From Wyeomyia smithii (Eukaryota; Arthropoda; Insecta; Diptera; Culicidae), in contig NC_073696.1 of assembly GCF_029784165.1 (NCBI RefSeq), forward strand, positions 86,361,215-86,425,214: a DNA stretch of 64,000 bases, given 5' to 3'. Position 1 is the first letter of the stretch. Every line of letters starts with the position of its first letter. The notes under the pieces are model-generated. The model searched no databases. It was given only the letters and a program-made list of their open reading frames with translations, and was not told the DNA's origin. Below, piece after piece: positions 47,933 to 59,016 of the stretch. A program made the position numbers and the translations under genes.

Positions 47933-49434
47933 TCACGTCTGCGGTTTAGTAGCCGGCTTGCTAGCCGGGCACTTGGGGCCTCCCGTGACGTGCTTAGCGT
48001 CCAGCTTACCGGTGCATACTAAGCACTTGGGAGGCGCCCCGCAGTCCCGCGCTTTATGGCCTGCACCACCGCAGCGTCGACATTAACTGGACTTGTCGGG
48101 CTCTTTACAGGACCATGACTTATGTCCCCGCTCGAAGCACCTGAAGCTTACATCGGGCTGCTGGAGAATGCCCAGCGGACATAGCGACCAAAGAACCTTC
48201 AGCTTGGTTTTCTTCAGTGCTTTGCTTCCTTCGGACGATGGATGTTTTACGGTGGCAACCTGAGTCCCAGAGGGGCCCTTTCGGAGGCGAATTACCTCTA
48301 CGGCCACCGTGACCCCGCATTCTTTCTCGAAGGCTTGTACAATGTCGCACCCCTAAGTAATTTCGTCCAGGTTTTTAAGCTGAAGAGTCACCTCCGGGGT
48401 GAGGGCTCGCATCCCTGCGTAGTTCGAGGATCATTTCGCCGGTACGAGATCGACGAATGGTTCGAACATCTTCGCCCAGTTCCTTCAGCTGGGTGTCGCC
48501 TCTCATGGCCCTCAAGACCTCCAAGTACTTAGACCCGTCGGTTTCGAGTATGAGCGCGTCACCTTTGCTCTTCTTCGTTTTCTTCGGCTTTTCAGAGCGG
48601 TTTTCTCATTTCTCGCGCGTTTCCGCTTCTGCCGTTTTTTGTCCACCACGGTAGTCCATTTCTCCCTACCCGTGGTGTCCCTGTTGGACTTTTCCTTCGT
48701 AGGACCAACGTTCGTCGTTGACGGACCATCTGGTGGGTTTGTCTCGATCAACCTCCTCTTGATGCACGCGGGGGCCTGCTCTCCTGGAGACTTCCTCGTT
48801 CGCTTTGCTGCCGGTTCTGTAGAACAGACCTCGGCGAACGAAAAATGTGGCCGTCTGTGTGCTTTTAGACACGGTCACATTTACGCGCTTAGAAGTGCTT
48901 TGGCACTTTTTGAGCGCTTTTTCTGCCGCTTCCGCGCGCTTCAAGAGCGCAGTATAATCGACCCTCGCACTGTTAATGCAGATGCGTAGCAAAACAAGAC
49001 TCTGATTCGTGCTTCGAGATATTGCTACGGCAATCCGCAAACTCGATTATGGCATCGAGTTGTATCGACAGTACCGCCACACTGGATAGCGTTTCCATCT
49101 TTGCCTGAACCACCGCTACCAGCCGATCGCCGGGACCGCGTTCGCTTTCCGGGGTAGCTTTAGGTGTACCTGCCTTACCACTGCCTTTGACAGTGTCTGT
49201 CGGCTTCGGTGGGGACCGCTGAATTCCCCCTGTGGCTTTGGGCGTTGCCGCCTTTCCGCCGCTCTTGTCTGCATCTGGTGATCCCGATAGGGACCGCTGA
49301 ATGGCACCTCTTGCGAATGGATTTGGCGATTCATCCGCTCCCGCATCCACTCCCGCGTTCGCTCCAGCATTCGCACGCACGCACTTATCCATTTTTTGAA
49401 AAGGGTCCCCCTTCCAGCCGCTATCCTCATTCAT
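47933..49434 (-). pseudogene. R1-type LINE ORF1 (gag-like, CCHC knuckles)
   Basis: The N-terminus MNEDSGWKGDPFQK leads into a Pro/Ala/Ser-rich region with SPNPFARGAIQRS. Then comes a helix with LDAIIEFADCRSN, a Lys/Arg-rich middle (KKRQKRKRARNEKTAL) and C-terminal zinc knuckles: RCFERGHKSWSC (first Cys apparently lost), CRRCGGAGHKARDC, and a Cys-rich tail, CLVCTGKLDAKHVTGGPKC. At least three frameshifts interrupt it. It ends TGA at 47935-47933, six bases before the ORF2 ATG and in a different frame, the arrangement used for termination-reinitiation in related elements. Confidence 0.8.
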
Positions 49435-49862
49435 ATGGAGTAGTCACCTCTTTGGTGGGCTATGCCGAAGCAGTGAGGTCATGGCTAGAATGGACGCTCA
49501 TAGCGCCTTATGGGCAACCGCGGCGTAAATCAGGAAAGGGAATCTGCTGCTTAGGCCAGCTCCCAGCATCTGATCCTACTCCTGCCTGATTTCCACCAGG
49601 CAATGAACGCGAAACGTACTGGAAGGTCTGCCAGGTTTTACGGGACTGAGACCCCTGCTGCCGTTTGCTACCTCGCCGTTTTAAACCGTTGTCACACGAC
49701 TTTACTAAGGGAGCTCGGTGCAGCCATACATCGTGGTATAGAACGTGTACCAACTCATATCCTCAAAAACTGCGACCAGTTGCCTGGTTGGTATTGGTCT
49801 CCGATGGGTGGGGCCTTTGGGAGATGGGAGCGGCACTATTCACTCCGTCGAAGCTGCTTGCG

Positions 49863-50779
49863 GGTACCGTAAACTGGGGTTACTTTGATCACTTTTTTGA
49901 TTGTATCTTGAATATTTTCAGAATATACTGAAAACAATATTGTTTGATATTTTTAAAATAAGTACTGGCATGCATTGAGAAAGATTCAGTCACTACTTCA
50001 AAAGTTTAGTAACAATTTTGTTGTTTTTAAATATGCCCTAAAAATTTTAGACCAATCATCATTCCGGGGTGACTTTGATCACTTCATTATTTTGATGAAT
50101 TTGCAGTAACGCTTCACTACTTTTACTAAATTAAACAGCCTAAAACGACTTAAACGAGTTCATAAATATGGAAAGCAATTTGGGGGCCATTCACATTCTA
50201 CGTGAACAGTTTATGTTGGCGAATGTCCAAGATTCATACAAAATTTTTAGAATTTATATGAATGATTATCCACTGAGAGGGAAGGTGGTCTAAAATCATC
50301 AAGAACCAGTCCACGTGAAATATGACTTATGCAATCGTCCAAATTCGCATGTTACTTCACGTCTTGGGTTTTTGTTAAGAAGAAATATGTAATACGCTGT
50401 GGAGATTATTGGGTCTCAACATTGCCTTCGAGGAAAAACTTGCAGAAATAACAATGAAATGCATTGTTATAATATTTGTTCATCTTAAGAACTAATCTGG
50501 GAACAAAATAAAAAAACTTTGCGTATTGCAACTTGTTGTTTTGAATCTGCTTGAACCGATTGTTTGTATGCAACAAAAATCGCCAAAAATACACTTTATT
50601 TTTAATTAATATTTTAGCATGAAAAACACTGTAGTAGCAGTACAGACATATATCTACACAATCCGCGAAGATTACAACAAATCCCAAGCACTACGAGCGC
50701 TTTTTTACCACATTTTCAAAAAAGAGGTACAGTGATCAAAGTCAACCCGGTGATCAAAGTCACCCCAGTTTACGGTACC
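49863..50779. mobile_element. MITE with GGGGTGACTTTGATCAC-type termini, ~0.9 kb
   Basis: Ends GGTACCGTAAACTGGGGTTA and its complement. The 17-bp motif GGGGTGACTTTGATCAC or a close variant occurs at the left end, again at ~50067 and twice inverted at the right end (50730-50765). If the termini are TAAACTGGGG, the flanks GGGTACCG/CGGTACCG give a 7-of-8 duplication suggesting hAT; alternatively GGTACCG belongs to the TIR. It sits in the R1 5' leader. No coding capacity. Confidence 0.7.
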
Positions 50780-51129
50780 GTGGCTTTTACGGGGAGTCGA
50801 CGGCCCAGTGTACGATACCCCACCACGCCCTAGGCGCGCTCCCTCTGCCGGTACGAGACTGTTTGACTACTTTCAGTGAACACACACTAAGCATACATGG
50901 CCTTGCCGTCGCCGAGTGCCGACTTGTGTGGACACGCAGCTCTACCAGTGAACTTTTAAGCTAATTCGACGTGTGGGACCACCTCTATTCCGACGAGTGG
51001 ATATGGTCACTCTATAAGGAACGTCTAGACTGCTCTAACTTCTAGGCAGTCTGATGCAGTGGTTACTAAGGGTGTAAGTTTTAACCCCTTCGATGCGAAA
51101 ATTACCAGCCTGTTTGCCTTAGAACATTT

Positions 51130-51410
51130 TTACACTATAGGAAACTGGTGTTAGCGCATCAAAAGACGAAGAACACGTTTGTGAACAACCGGAAGTCAAA
51201 GCAATAGGCGATGGTCGGAGCCGGAGACTGCACCATTACCTCAGAACGATTTTTGAAGCTCTTGGGGGTTATGGTCGACGACAATCTCACATTTGTGACC
51301 CACGCTGACTATATCTCTAAGAGGGCCGATTATTGCAGCACTATCTCGAGTGGGACTCTAAACAGTGGTGTCACGATGGTCCTCCAGCAAGTCTGAGGGC
51401 TGTTCAGGCC
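51130..51410 (+). pseudogene. R1-type LINE fragment
   Basis: Plus strand LVLAHQKTKNTFVNNRKS, then SERFLKLLGVMVDDNLTF, homologous by eye to LRLAHHKTEVIMVNNRKS of the element at 43.3 kb. Opposite orientation to the main R1 element; degenerate. Confidence 0.7.
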
Positions 51411-51504
51411 TTACAAGTCAACCGTAAAAAAAATCAGTACAGGAATCAAATAATGTTAACACGGACCGAAACAATCGGCGTAGATCTAGACGGATGAACA
51501 TGGA

Positions 51505-51640
51505 GTGATCGACAGGTGGAAGCAACACTACAATGAACTACCAGATGACGCAGAGGCAGAAGACCAAGACGGTAGGAGAAACGACTTCGTTAGCACAGCG
51601 GGCGAAGGAGACATACCGCACAATTCGCAATTTCAGTGTA
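51505..51640 (+). pseudogene. Small LINE linker fragment
   Basis: Short frame MIDRWKQHYNELPDDAEAED resembles the 'RWKQHYDEHL' linker upstream of the RT in RTE/CR1-like LINEs. Too short for more. Confidence 0.4.
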
Positions 51641-51909
51641 CAAGTAGTGCAATCTCGGGGTATGCGATTATAAGGAAATGCAGAAGGTGCCTGTATAAGT
51701 GAACACGTTCTATCCTCGAATATATACTTACAATAGAAATCATTGTTCCTCCATTTGTAAAAAATTGCTTTCGTTTCAAATCTGACCTTCAGGCCGTCTG
51801 CGCCACCTCTAGACCTTAATGAAATTTAACCATGTGAAATTTTCCAAATGTTGCTCATTGAACCCCAAGGAGGTCTTTTTGCCTGGGAAAACAGGTCCCG
51901 CAAATATTT

Positions 51910-52200
51910 TTGAAAAAAAAACTCCACTCTAATATACTGGAGTGTGCTAAGAAGTTAATGGCATTACATAAATTTTTGACCGATAAGCGAGCAGAAGTTT
52001 TGGAATGTGGTCTAAAGTATGCAGAAGAAAATTGTACTGAACTAGAGATTGACCCAAAACCCCGAAAACGAGTTCGTCGAAAAAAGGGAATGCCAGGTGA
52101 CGAGGAAAGGAAATTGCCACAAGATCTCGATCTGAACTCGCAGAGGAAAAGGCTTTTCAACACCCGACATTCTTTTGGATTCATCTTGGTGAAGCAATAG
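51910..52200 (+). pseudogene. hAT transposase fragment
   Basis: The 96-codon frame begins with an amphipathic helix (ALHKFLTDKRAEVLECGLKY) and continues ELEIDPKPRKRVRRKKGMPG. This combination is reminiscent of the region after the zinc finger in ZMYM1/ZBED-like hAT transposases, ahead of the catalytic core, which is missing. Downstream, 52500-52562 has a matching hAT 3' terminus, so these may belong to one decayed element. Confidence 0.5.
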
Positions 52201-52259
52201 AGCTATTAAATTTTATTCATAGGTATAAATTGTTCGATTCGGTACCAAACATAAAATTC

Positions 52260-52562
52260 GTATGTACGGGGTACGCGTATCGCTATAAGTACGCGAAAGC
52301 CTTCAGGGGGTATGCGAAAGAAAAATACAACGGACAAAACATTTTATCTCTGTAATACTTCATTTGTTGTTCAAGCTCGCTCTTAAAACATGACTGTATA
52401 GCAGTAAAATAAACCATAGTTCAATTTAAAAAACCTGAACTAGACTATCTCAACATGGCCTACCTCTACTCTCTCCATTCTGCGAGAACATTCCAAGGTA
52501 CAATTGACTTGGAAAATATCGCCAAGGGGTACGCGGACAAAAAAAATTTGAGAACGGCTGTT
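52260..52562 (+). mobile_element. hAT 3' terminal region (Buster/Charlie-like)
   Basis: Contains GGGGTACGCG three times in slight variants and ends GGGGTACGCGGACAAAAAAA then TTTGAGAACGGCTG. Its complement begins CAG-CCGTTCTCAAA, close to the CAGTGGTTCTCAA ends of Buster/Charlie hAT elements. Confidence 0.55.
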
Positions 52563-52804
52563 CTAAGTTAAAGTTGATCAAGAACTATTTGAGGTCAACG
52601 ATGAGTAACTTAAGATTAACAAACCTTGCCACTTTATCAATCGAACGTGAAATCACTGATTCCATTGATTTTGAATCTGTAATTTCTGATTTTGCCAATC
52701 AAAAAGTACGGAAAGTGAGTATCCAAATTAACCTTATTTTTAATTATGCGGAAAACGGAATAAATAAGTAGAAAAATCTTTTTTTTTGTTTGTATCATTT
52801 CCTT

Positions 52805-52892
52805 TAATGGAAGAAAAAAATCCCCAGTCATTTTCATGGGGGGCCCACATTTTTGTTACCGCACCAGGCCCACCAAATCATTGCTACGCCAC
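52805..52892 (+). mobile_element. Second hAT-type terminus
   Basis: The stretch ends TTGCTACGCCACTG, whose complement starts CAGTGGCGTAGCAATG, a common hAT terminus. No partner end found nearby. Confidence 0.5.
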
Positions 52893-52927
52893 TGGGGGTA
52901 TGTAAGGATGATGTATAGAGACGAAGA

Positions 52928-53145
52928 ATGAATCACGAGCTGGAGCAGCTCTACGGCGAGCCTAGTGTCCAGAAAGTGTTCAAAGTTGGAAGGGTACAAT
53001 GGGCGAGACATGTAGTAAGAATTCCGGACAATAATTCTGCAAAAATGGTGTTCATTTCGAATCCGGCCGATACAAACGGAACGGCGCAACGAGCTAGGAA
53101 ATGTAGGATGCTCTAGAAACTGGAGAAAAGTTATCATGAACCGAA
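52928..53145 (+). pseudogene. LINE ORF2 C-terminal fragment
   Basis: MNHELEQLYGEPSVQKVFKV then RVQWARHVVRIPDNNSAKMV corresponds to the 'N-EL--LY ... I-R-RWLGHV-RM' block after the RT in RTE/CR1-like LINEs. Stops follow. Confidence 0.7.
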
Positions 53146-53219
53146 TGCGTTGTGACGCAGGTGAAATCCCGAGGGATGTTTCACCAGGAAAGTAAAAAGG
53201 TATCTCGGAGATATCGAAT

Positions 53220-53640
53220 AGCTCAGCGGTGTTCGGCAGCGGGTGGATATTTCTTACCAGCGCGATTTCGTCCATACTTAGGAATGGTGGGCCAGTGCAG
53301 CCCAAAGCGCTATGTGCTAACAATTATCGCGTTACACTGGAAAGTACCCACAGGTTCATGTACCTGAGGGCTGCGAGCACGTATCATACAATGTTATACG
53401 ACGCAATCTGCGTCTCGTTCGGCATGATGCATACCAGTATCGCCATTAAGGAGGACGGAAAGTACTTTGACTAACGTGACACGAGGGGCATGCGAGGTAA
53501 ATCATCCTGGATAATTGCCTGACAGTAGAAATGGTCCAATTCCGCGAAGAGTAGATGGACGCGCTGACTTACCCCAATGTTATCCGGATGGGTACTTCTC
53601 TGGACCTCTGGAGCGATGTTTGTGCAGCCGCTTCCCAGTT
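53220..53640 (+). pseudogene. R1-type LINE fragment
   Basis: VQPKALCANNYRVTLESTHR, then YLRAASTYHTMLYDAICVSF and KEDGKYFD parallel the thumb region at 43.0-43.2 kb of the main R1 element. Frameshifted. Confidence 0.7.
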
Positions 53641-54095
53641 CCCAGATTGTCCTGGAGTTAGTCATGAGATATAAGAGTAAAGAAGGCTTTTACGAGCAGC
53701 TTTTATCAATTCATCATGCTGTGAATTCAGGAGAATCTCATTGCGGATATAATAGCTGAATGTCTTTCATCCTACCCTTGGTGTTAAATTGACTTTCCGC
53801 GTGATATCTGGGAAAGGTATTTTTTTCACTTTGAGCATTACACCATCCCGTCTGGATGTGATATTTTTTCCCAATACTGTATTCAGTTCTTATTTTTCGC
53901 TTCACTAATTCAATGATCATTATACCAACATCTGTCATTCACAAAAAGAAGAATAAAATGCCATCTGGTCCTGGAGACTTCATAGGTTCCAGAAAACTTA
54001 ATACCCGAATGTTTGAAGCTTCCGTGGACAACCTAAATCAGTGAAATGCAGAAAGTGAACGAAGTGTGTGTATCGTCGAAGCACATTACTATCAC

Positions 54096-55740
54096 TAATT
54101 GAGCCGTTGCGGACCAGAGTGGTCTATGTGCCATCGAGCAAATTGTTCAGGAGAAGCAATTTTCGAAAAATCTCTGAATAAAATTCTGTTCAACGGATTC
54201 TTTCAAACAAAATGTTCTAATATAAAGGTTATGAAGTGGCTTAACATTGGGATACATGCAATTAACAGTACCTTTCCCAAGTAACACACAAAACGTGTTA
54301 GAAAATAAGTAACAACGAAAGTAGTCATATGAGTGTATTACAAGCGCAATTGAAAACTTGCGTTACTATATTTTGTTTGAAGTTGTTTTTCATCAGTAAT
54401 ACAACCGCATTTCGAAAACAAGCACGTTTTTTCTGGTTTTGGAGATGTTCTTAATAACATGAGTTCAAGAATGACAATCACTATCACTTGGTCTTTTCGT
54501 AAGACATAACACCATCTAATAACAACACTACATACCTGTAAATTGCTTTTCCTTAGTACAATAGCCCTAGCATTGTACCTAAACTTAAAATTACTTGATC
54601 AAAATAATATTTAAATTATATGAACGATTTCTATATTTATTCGATGCGCTTCAAAACGCGCCATCAAAAGATAAACAAAACGCTTGCAGTGTAACCAATA
54701 TCATTTCAGTTTTTTGTTATTGTATATCTAACAACGTTTTCTAGTTTTGTTAGATTTTAGATCCAGATAACGTTGAAACTATGCGAAAACAATTTCAATA
54801 TTGTAGCGAAAGAAACAACTCATTTTGAAAGGTTGAATATTATTTTTTGTCATCATTTTATAATCAATTAAAACTGCCACTGATAAAAGCAATTGTCGAT
54901 CTAGTTGCACTGCGCAGACACAACACATTTGCGCATGCGCTGGTTAACAGTTGTCATAGCAACAGATTTGCGCATTGCCATTAGTACTCGAGATGTATTT
55001 TGCCACTTAATTATATCAAGTTGGCTTGCTTTCATGCAGTAATCGGTACTTGTTCTACTAGCCTTCATGTTTCGCGCTTTTCTGGTGATATTGATGTCAT
55101 GGAATAGGTAACGTCAACTATTCTATACCAACGTGTGTTACTTGGGTTGCGAAATCGGTGATTTTATCTCACCAATGTACATAGACCACTCTGACTTCAT
55201 ATATATATTCACTGGAATCCTCGAATCGTTTCGGAACAGAGTGGTCTATGTACACAAACCTGGTAAATGACAAAGAAAATGACGGTAAATCGTATGGCTA
55301 GTGTCACATGTTATATGATACATATAGCATGTCACATGTAAGATGTCACGTGTTGCATTACATGTAACACAAGATATTACATATTACATAATATTTTACA
55401 TGTTAAATTTTTCGTGTTACATTACGTGTAACATGTTACATATCACGTGTGACATGTACAAAACGAGTGCATTGTTCCTTATCACATGTAATGCTACATG
55501 TTACGTGTTATATGATAGTATTACATCGATTTATGTACATAGACCACTCTGTTCCGAAACAATATGGCCATTCTGTTTCGGACGAATTTTCAACACGGAA
55601 TAAATCAGCTTTAAAATTCGATTTTCCGAAATTTTCTTAATCTCCCAACTTCAGCTTCTTGAGTAGATGCGGTTTATGCAAAAAACTCATTTTCGAAAAA
55701 AATGGTCTTTAGACCACTCTGTTTCGCAACGGCTCAATTA
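54096..55740. mobile_element. TIR element with TA-flanked ATTGAGCCGTTGCG ends, 1.64 kb
   Basis: Left TAATTGAGCCGTTGCGG and right CGCAACGGCTCAATTA are complements; TA at each outer edge fits a TA duplication. The sequence AGAGTGGTCTATGTAC recurs near the left end, near 55180, 55240 and 55541, and at the right end in both orientations. No transposase recognised; Tc1/mariner-like by target only. Confidence 0.65.
55295..55535. repeat. Palindrome-rich block (ACATGT/CACGTG)
   Basis: About 20 overlapping degenerate copies of TTACATGTAACA-like and TCACGTGT-like palindromes in 240 bp, in alternating order, not a simple tandem repeat. The 86-codon frame across it (55343-55603) is a by-product. Confidence 0.75.
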
Positions 55741-58468
55741 CAGGTGACTCATCACCTGTTAATATATTTCAAGGTGGCGTGACATTCAGTTAAGTACAAC
55801 GACTCATGGCAAATGATGTCTGAACATGATTTTCAACGAAACTGATCAAGTTTCCTCGACGGTATTACATCATACGTTAGAATAGCAGGAGTAATGTTGG
55901 ACCCGTTCATAACGTCGGACTGTTTGATGCTTTCAAGAGACGTTGTGTCGAAATTATTCTCTACCCCAAAGCTCGCTAAACTCTTAATGCGAGATGGAGC
56001 CTTTTTGCTTTACTCTCATTGAAGGTACTGTTTTTACAATACGCTTTCCATAATCTAAACGTTTATGTGAATCACTGTTCAATTCACTTTCGCAATGGGA
56101 AAATTATTACACTAAATATGTGTAGGTACATCCTCACATCTGAGGTTATTTGTACAGAAATTAAGCATGAAATCAAATGAATTTCGATGAGCCTAGCAAA
56201 CATCAACATTGGTCAAAACATAACACATCACCCTGTTTTTAAGTCAGAAAAAATTAACCACTGGCTTCTACTAAAAGATACAGCAAAACCCAAACTAAAT
56301 GTGTCAACATCAAGCAAGGGACAAATTTATTATTCCATTACCAAATGTGTTTGCAAACTCCATCCGGGGTCCGATTGTAATACGAGTGGCTGTTGCCAAC
56401 CGTTCCGGTTCACTGATTTTATCTTCAGAAGTCCCACATTTCCAACAAACCTGACACCAACACCCATCGGTGAACTTTCCACTTGCTGTCGTTGGGATAA
56501 TTCAAGCCCAGCCAAGTTACATATGTGCCATGAAACATAATATTTTCTCAGAACTCATTGTAAAGCGACCGAAGAACTCTGAACCTACGCGTATACCTCC
56601 GAATGACAAACGCTGACGGAAAAAAGCACACACCTTTTGATTTGAAAAAGGCCCCTTTGCTAAAGGAGTTCAACCGAGAAAGCAAAGCACGTTCAGCAAG
56701 TAAAAAAATCCTATTATTTATCATGTCAGAATGGATGAAATCTAGCGGCTGGTAACAAGTCAAGTGAACGACTCAAATTTAATCAGACGGTGTTGAATGA
56801 GTGTCTCTGGAACAACACGGATTATCATAAAACAGTTTTTGTTCCGCACAGAAGTTTTTATCAAAAAAAAAAAGTTAGAAGTTTCCCTGATGTGAAGCAA
56901 AATGATTCCAATTCACGGTAGAGCAAAAGAAAACGGTGCGGTCTGGGTTGGTTTCTTTTCATCCCACAGATCTGTAACTTGATTATCTCCGTCTGAGGCT
57001 TAGGAACATTCGAAGCTCCTCGCAGGTTCATTCCAATTTGGGACCAAGATTGCGGTGCCTTCTGATGTAGGCTTTTCAACTTATCACGTGTGTGAAGGAT
57101 ACCAGCCTGTGAAAGGGAAGTAGCATTCGACGAGACACAACCTGTGGTGAAATTGGTCGGTCCGGGAGAGAAGATGAGCCTGGAGAAGTCTCCTTTTTAC
57201 TGACTGCGGTAGACGAGAGTGCTGTCGGTAATGATTTTGAATCAGGAATTAGTCAGGAAAATTGCTCCTATTGTTATGTTAATCCCTTTTGTGGGCCGAC
57301 AAATGGATTATATGGAATCGGTAGATTCATTGGCGGGGAAAGGGGTAATGCCGTAGCTCAGACGGACGGTCTTTGGACGATGAATCGTTCTCTTGATATC
57401 AAGGTTTATTAAAATGATGTGAGTGGATAAACTTTACTTTTTTTTTGCTCCCCAACTCTATTCGAAATAAAGTGTATCTATCTTCTCGAATACCAAATTA
57501 AATTTACACGTGAAATATTCGTTTTTGCTATAACTCTGAAAAGATCGTAGAAAAATAACAGAGTAAAAGTAATACAGATAAATTTCAATCGAACGAAATG
57601 TTGATGGAAGAATGCCTATTTACGAACATCGCAAGAAAACATGCACATAAATATTTCTCGTGCTCAAGAGTTATCTTTTTCCGGGAAGCGCCTAGCATTT
57701 ATAAGAGAAAATGTAAAATGGATCGACGAGGTTCGGAAATATGCTTATCGCGTTACTTCCATAGAATATTCACAACTCTGGTATGATAATTGTAACTGGA
57801 AAGTTCATTTTCTGTTGTGTTTATTGAAGAATTCCCTTCATTATTCACGCTTCACCTATCGATATATAAATAAAAAGAAGCGTATCCATGTTTTTCACGA
57901 ATGGAATGGACTGGACTGGACTGGACTGGACTGGACTGGACTGGACTGGACTGCACTAAAAATTCCCTAAAATTTTGCGAATTTATCAACGTCGTCAAAA
58001 TTTGACGGACGTTTCTTCAAACAAATATGTGGAACAGCTATGGACAACCTGCTTTCTCCCACAGTAGTGGATCTTGTCACAGGAACACTGCTTAACTGGG
58101 ATTTGAGTAATTAAAAATCATGCTACCGTTTAATAAAATTCAACCATTACGTACACGAAACTTTTAACAATCATAATTCAAACTTTCAATGTACCTCCGA
58201 AGTGAAGGGAAACAAATGGCTACCGTTCCTCGATATGACACGGTGACCAACATATTCCAATGGAATAATATCAGAAACCGACGCATTCTCTACATCAGAA
58301 ATTTTATTGCATTAAAAATTGGACCATCTATCCTTAGTTCCACTTAGTATCCACGATCCTTCGCTGGGTAAAAGGTAGAGAGTTTGATAGGTTGATAGAA
58401 GTCTCCATGCAATCTTCGTGTAATCTCCATGCGAGCACTACAGATTCACGGGATGTCGTACGGCTGGA
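55741..58468. other. Intergenic, no supported gene
   Basis: Opens with a short perfect palindrome CAGGTGACTCATCACCTG (55741-55758). The 117-codon plus frame at 56187-56540 has no recognisable domain. A GGACT pentamer repeat lies at 57905-57953. Confidence 0.45.
57905..57953. repeat. (GGACT)n pentamer repeat
   Basis: About ten near-perfect copies of GGACT. Confidence 0.95.
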
Positions 58469-59016
58469 TCAAATGTTCTGTAGCTCTGCGACGTTCGGTT
58501 CGGAGATCACTGTCGAGCCATGAAAGTAGCTGTTCATAATAACCTTGAGCGTTCCCGAGGTTTTGATAGTCAGACTACCATTTTTCTTGTTCAATTGACC
58601 AATACCATTCATATGATTCATATGATCTTTGGATCTCTCAGACACAGCCTGAATGTTCTCACACATTCGAACTCTGGACTTCTATTTGGCTTTGCGTAGC
58701 TCATCGTTATACTTTGTGAGGGATGCTCTATACGCTTCCCAGTCGGACGTAACCTAAGCTTTGTTGAACAGGCTATAGCTTCCCGATGAAGGTTGCTGAG
58801 AGTTCCGTTTCACCAGGGTACATCACGACAGACTGCCCCTTTGATACCGCACAAGTGCTGTGACTTTGGATGCAGTATGTCTTTCATGTCCCCCAGGAAG
58901 TAAGCGGAGGCAACAACCATCTCTTGAGTGTCATTGGTCGTTGGGATTTCTACCGCAGTGGCAACCAAATCCCGTTGGATTAGTAGGATTGAATTACACT
59001 GGTCAACGCACTCCAA
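58469..59016 (-). pseudogene. LOA-like LINE ORF2 fragment (endonuclease to linker)
   Basis: Minus strand: LLIQRDLVATAVEIPTTND then MVVASAYFLGD, an endonuclease strand pair; then a deletion. After that, in another frame with stops, DWEAYRASLTKYNDELRKAK and HMNGIGQLNKKNGSLTIKT, matching the linker before the RT in LOA-type elements. The catalytic centre of the endonuclease is lost. Dead. Confidence 0.7.

Larger units (their letters stand above)
42400..51060 (-). mobile_element. R1-type LINE, full-length-like but interrupted
   Basis: Minus strand, in order: 5' leader (about 51060-49435, containing a MITE), ORF1 with zinc knuckles (49434-47933), ORF2 endonuclease (47927-47292), a 2.94-kb insertion, and ORF2 linker, RT and C-terminal Cys-His motif (44347-42436). 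Both endonuclease and RT motifs and the two-ORF layout fit the R1/LOA superclade. Several frameshifts make it inactive. Confidence 0.85.

Noticed and set aside
48242..49931. Plus-strand frames of 80-126 codons in the R1 region
   Set aside because: Antisense shadows of the GC-rich R1 ORF1 and its leader.
55741..55758. Short perfect palindrome as terminator or operator
   Set aside because: An isolated palindrome in non-coding eukaryotic DNA with no neighbouring gene.
56187..56540. 117-codon plus frame with several cysteines
   Set aside because: No recognisable domain, splice context or start context; an antisense frame of similar quality overlaps it.
57365..57440. tRNA-like start GCCGTAGCTCAG
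   Set aside because: No B-box or T-arm follows and no cloverleaf can be formed.
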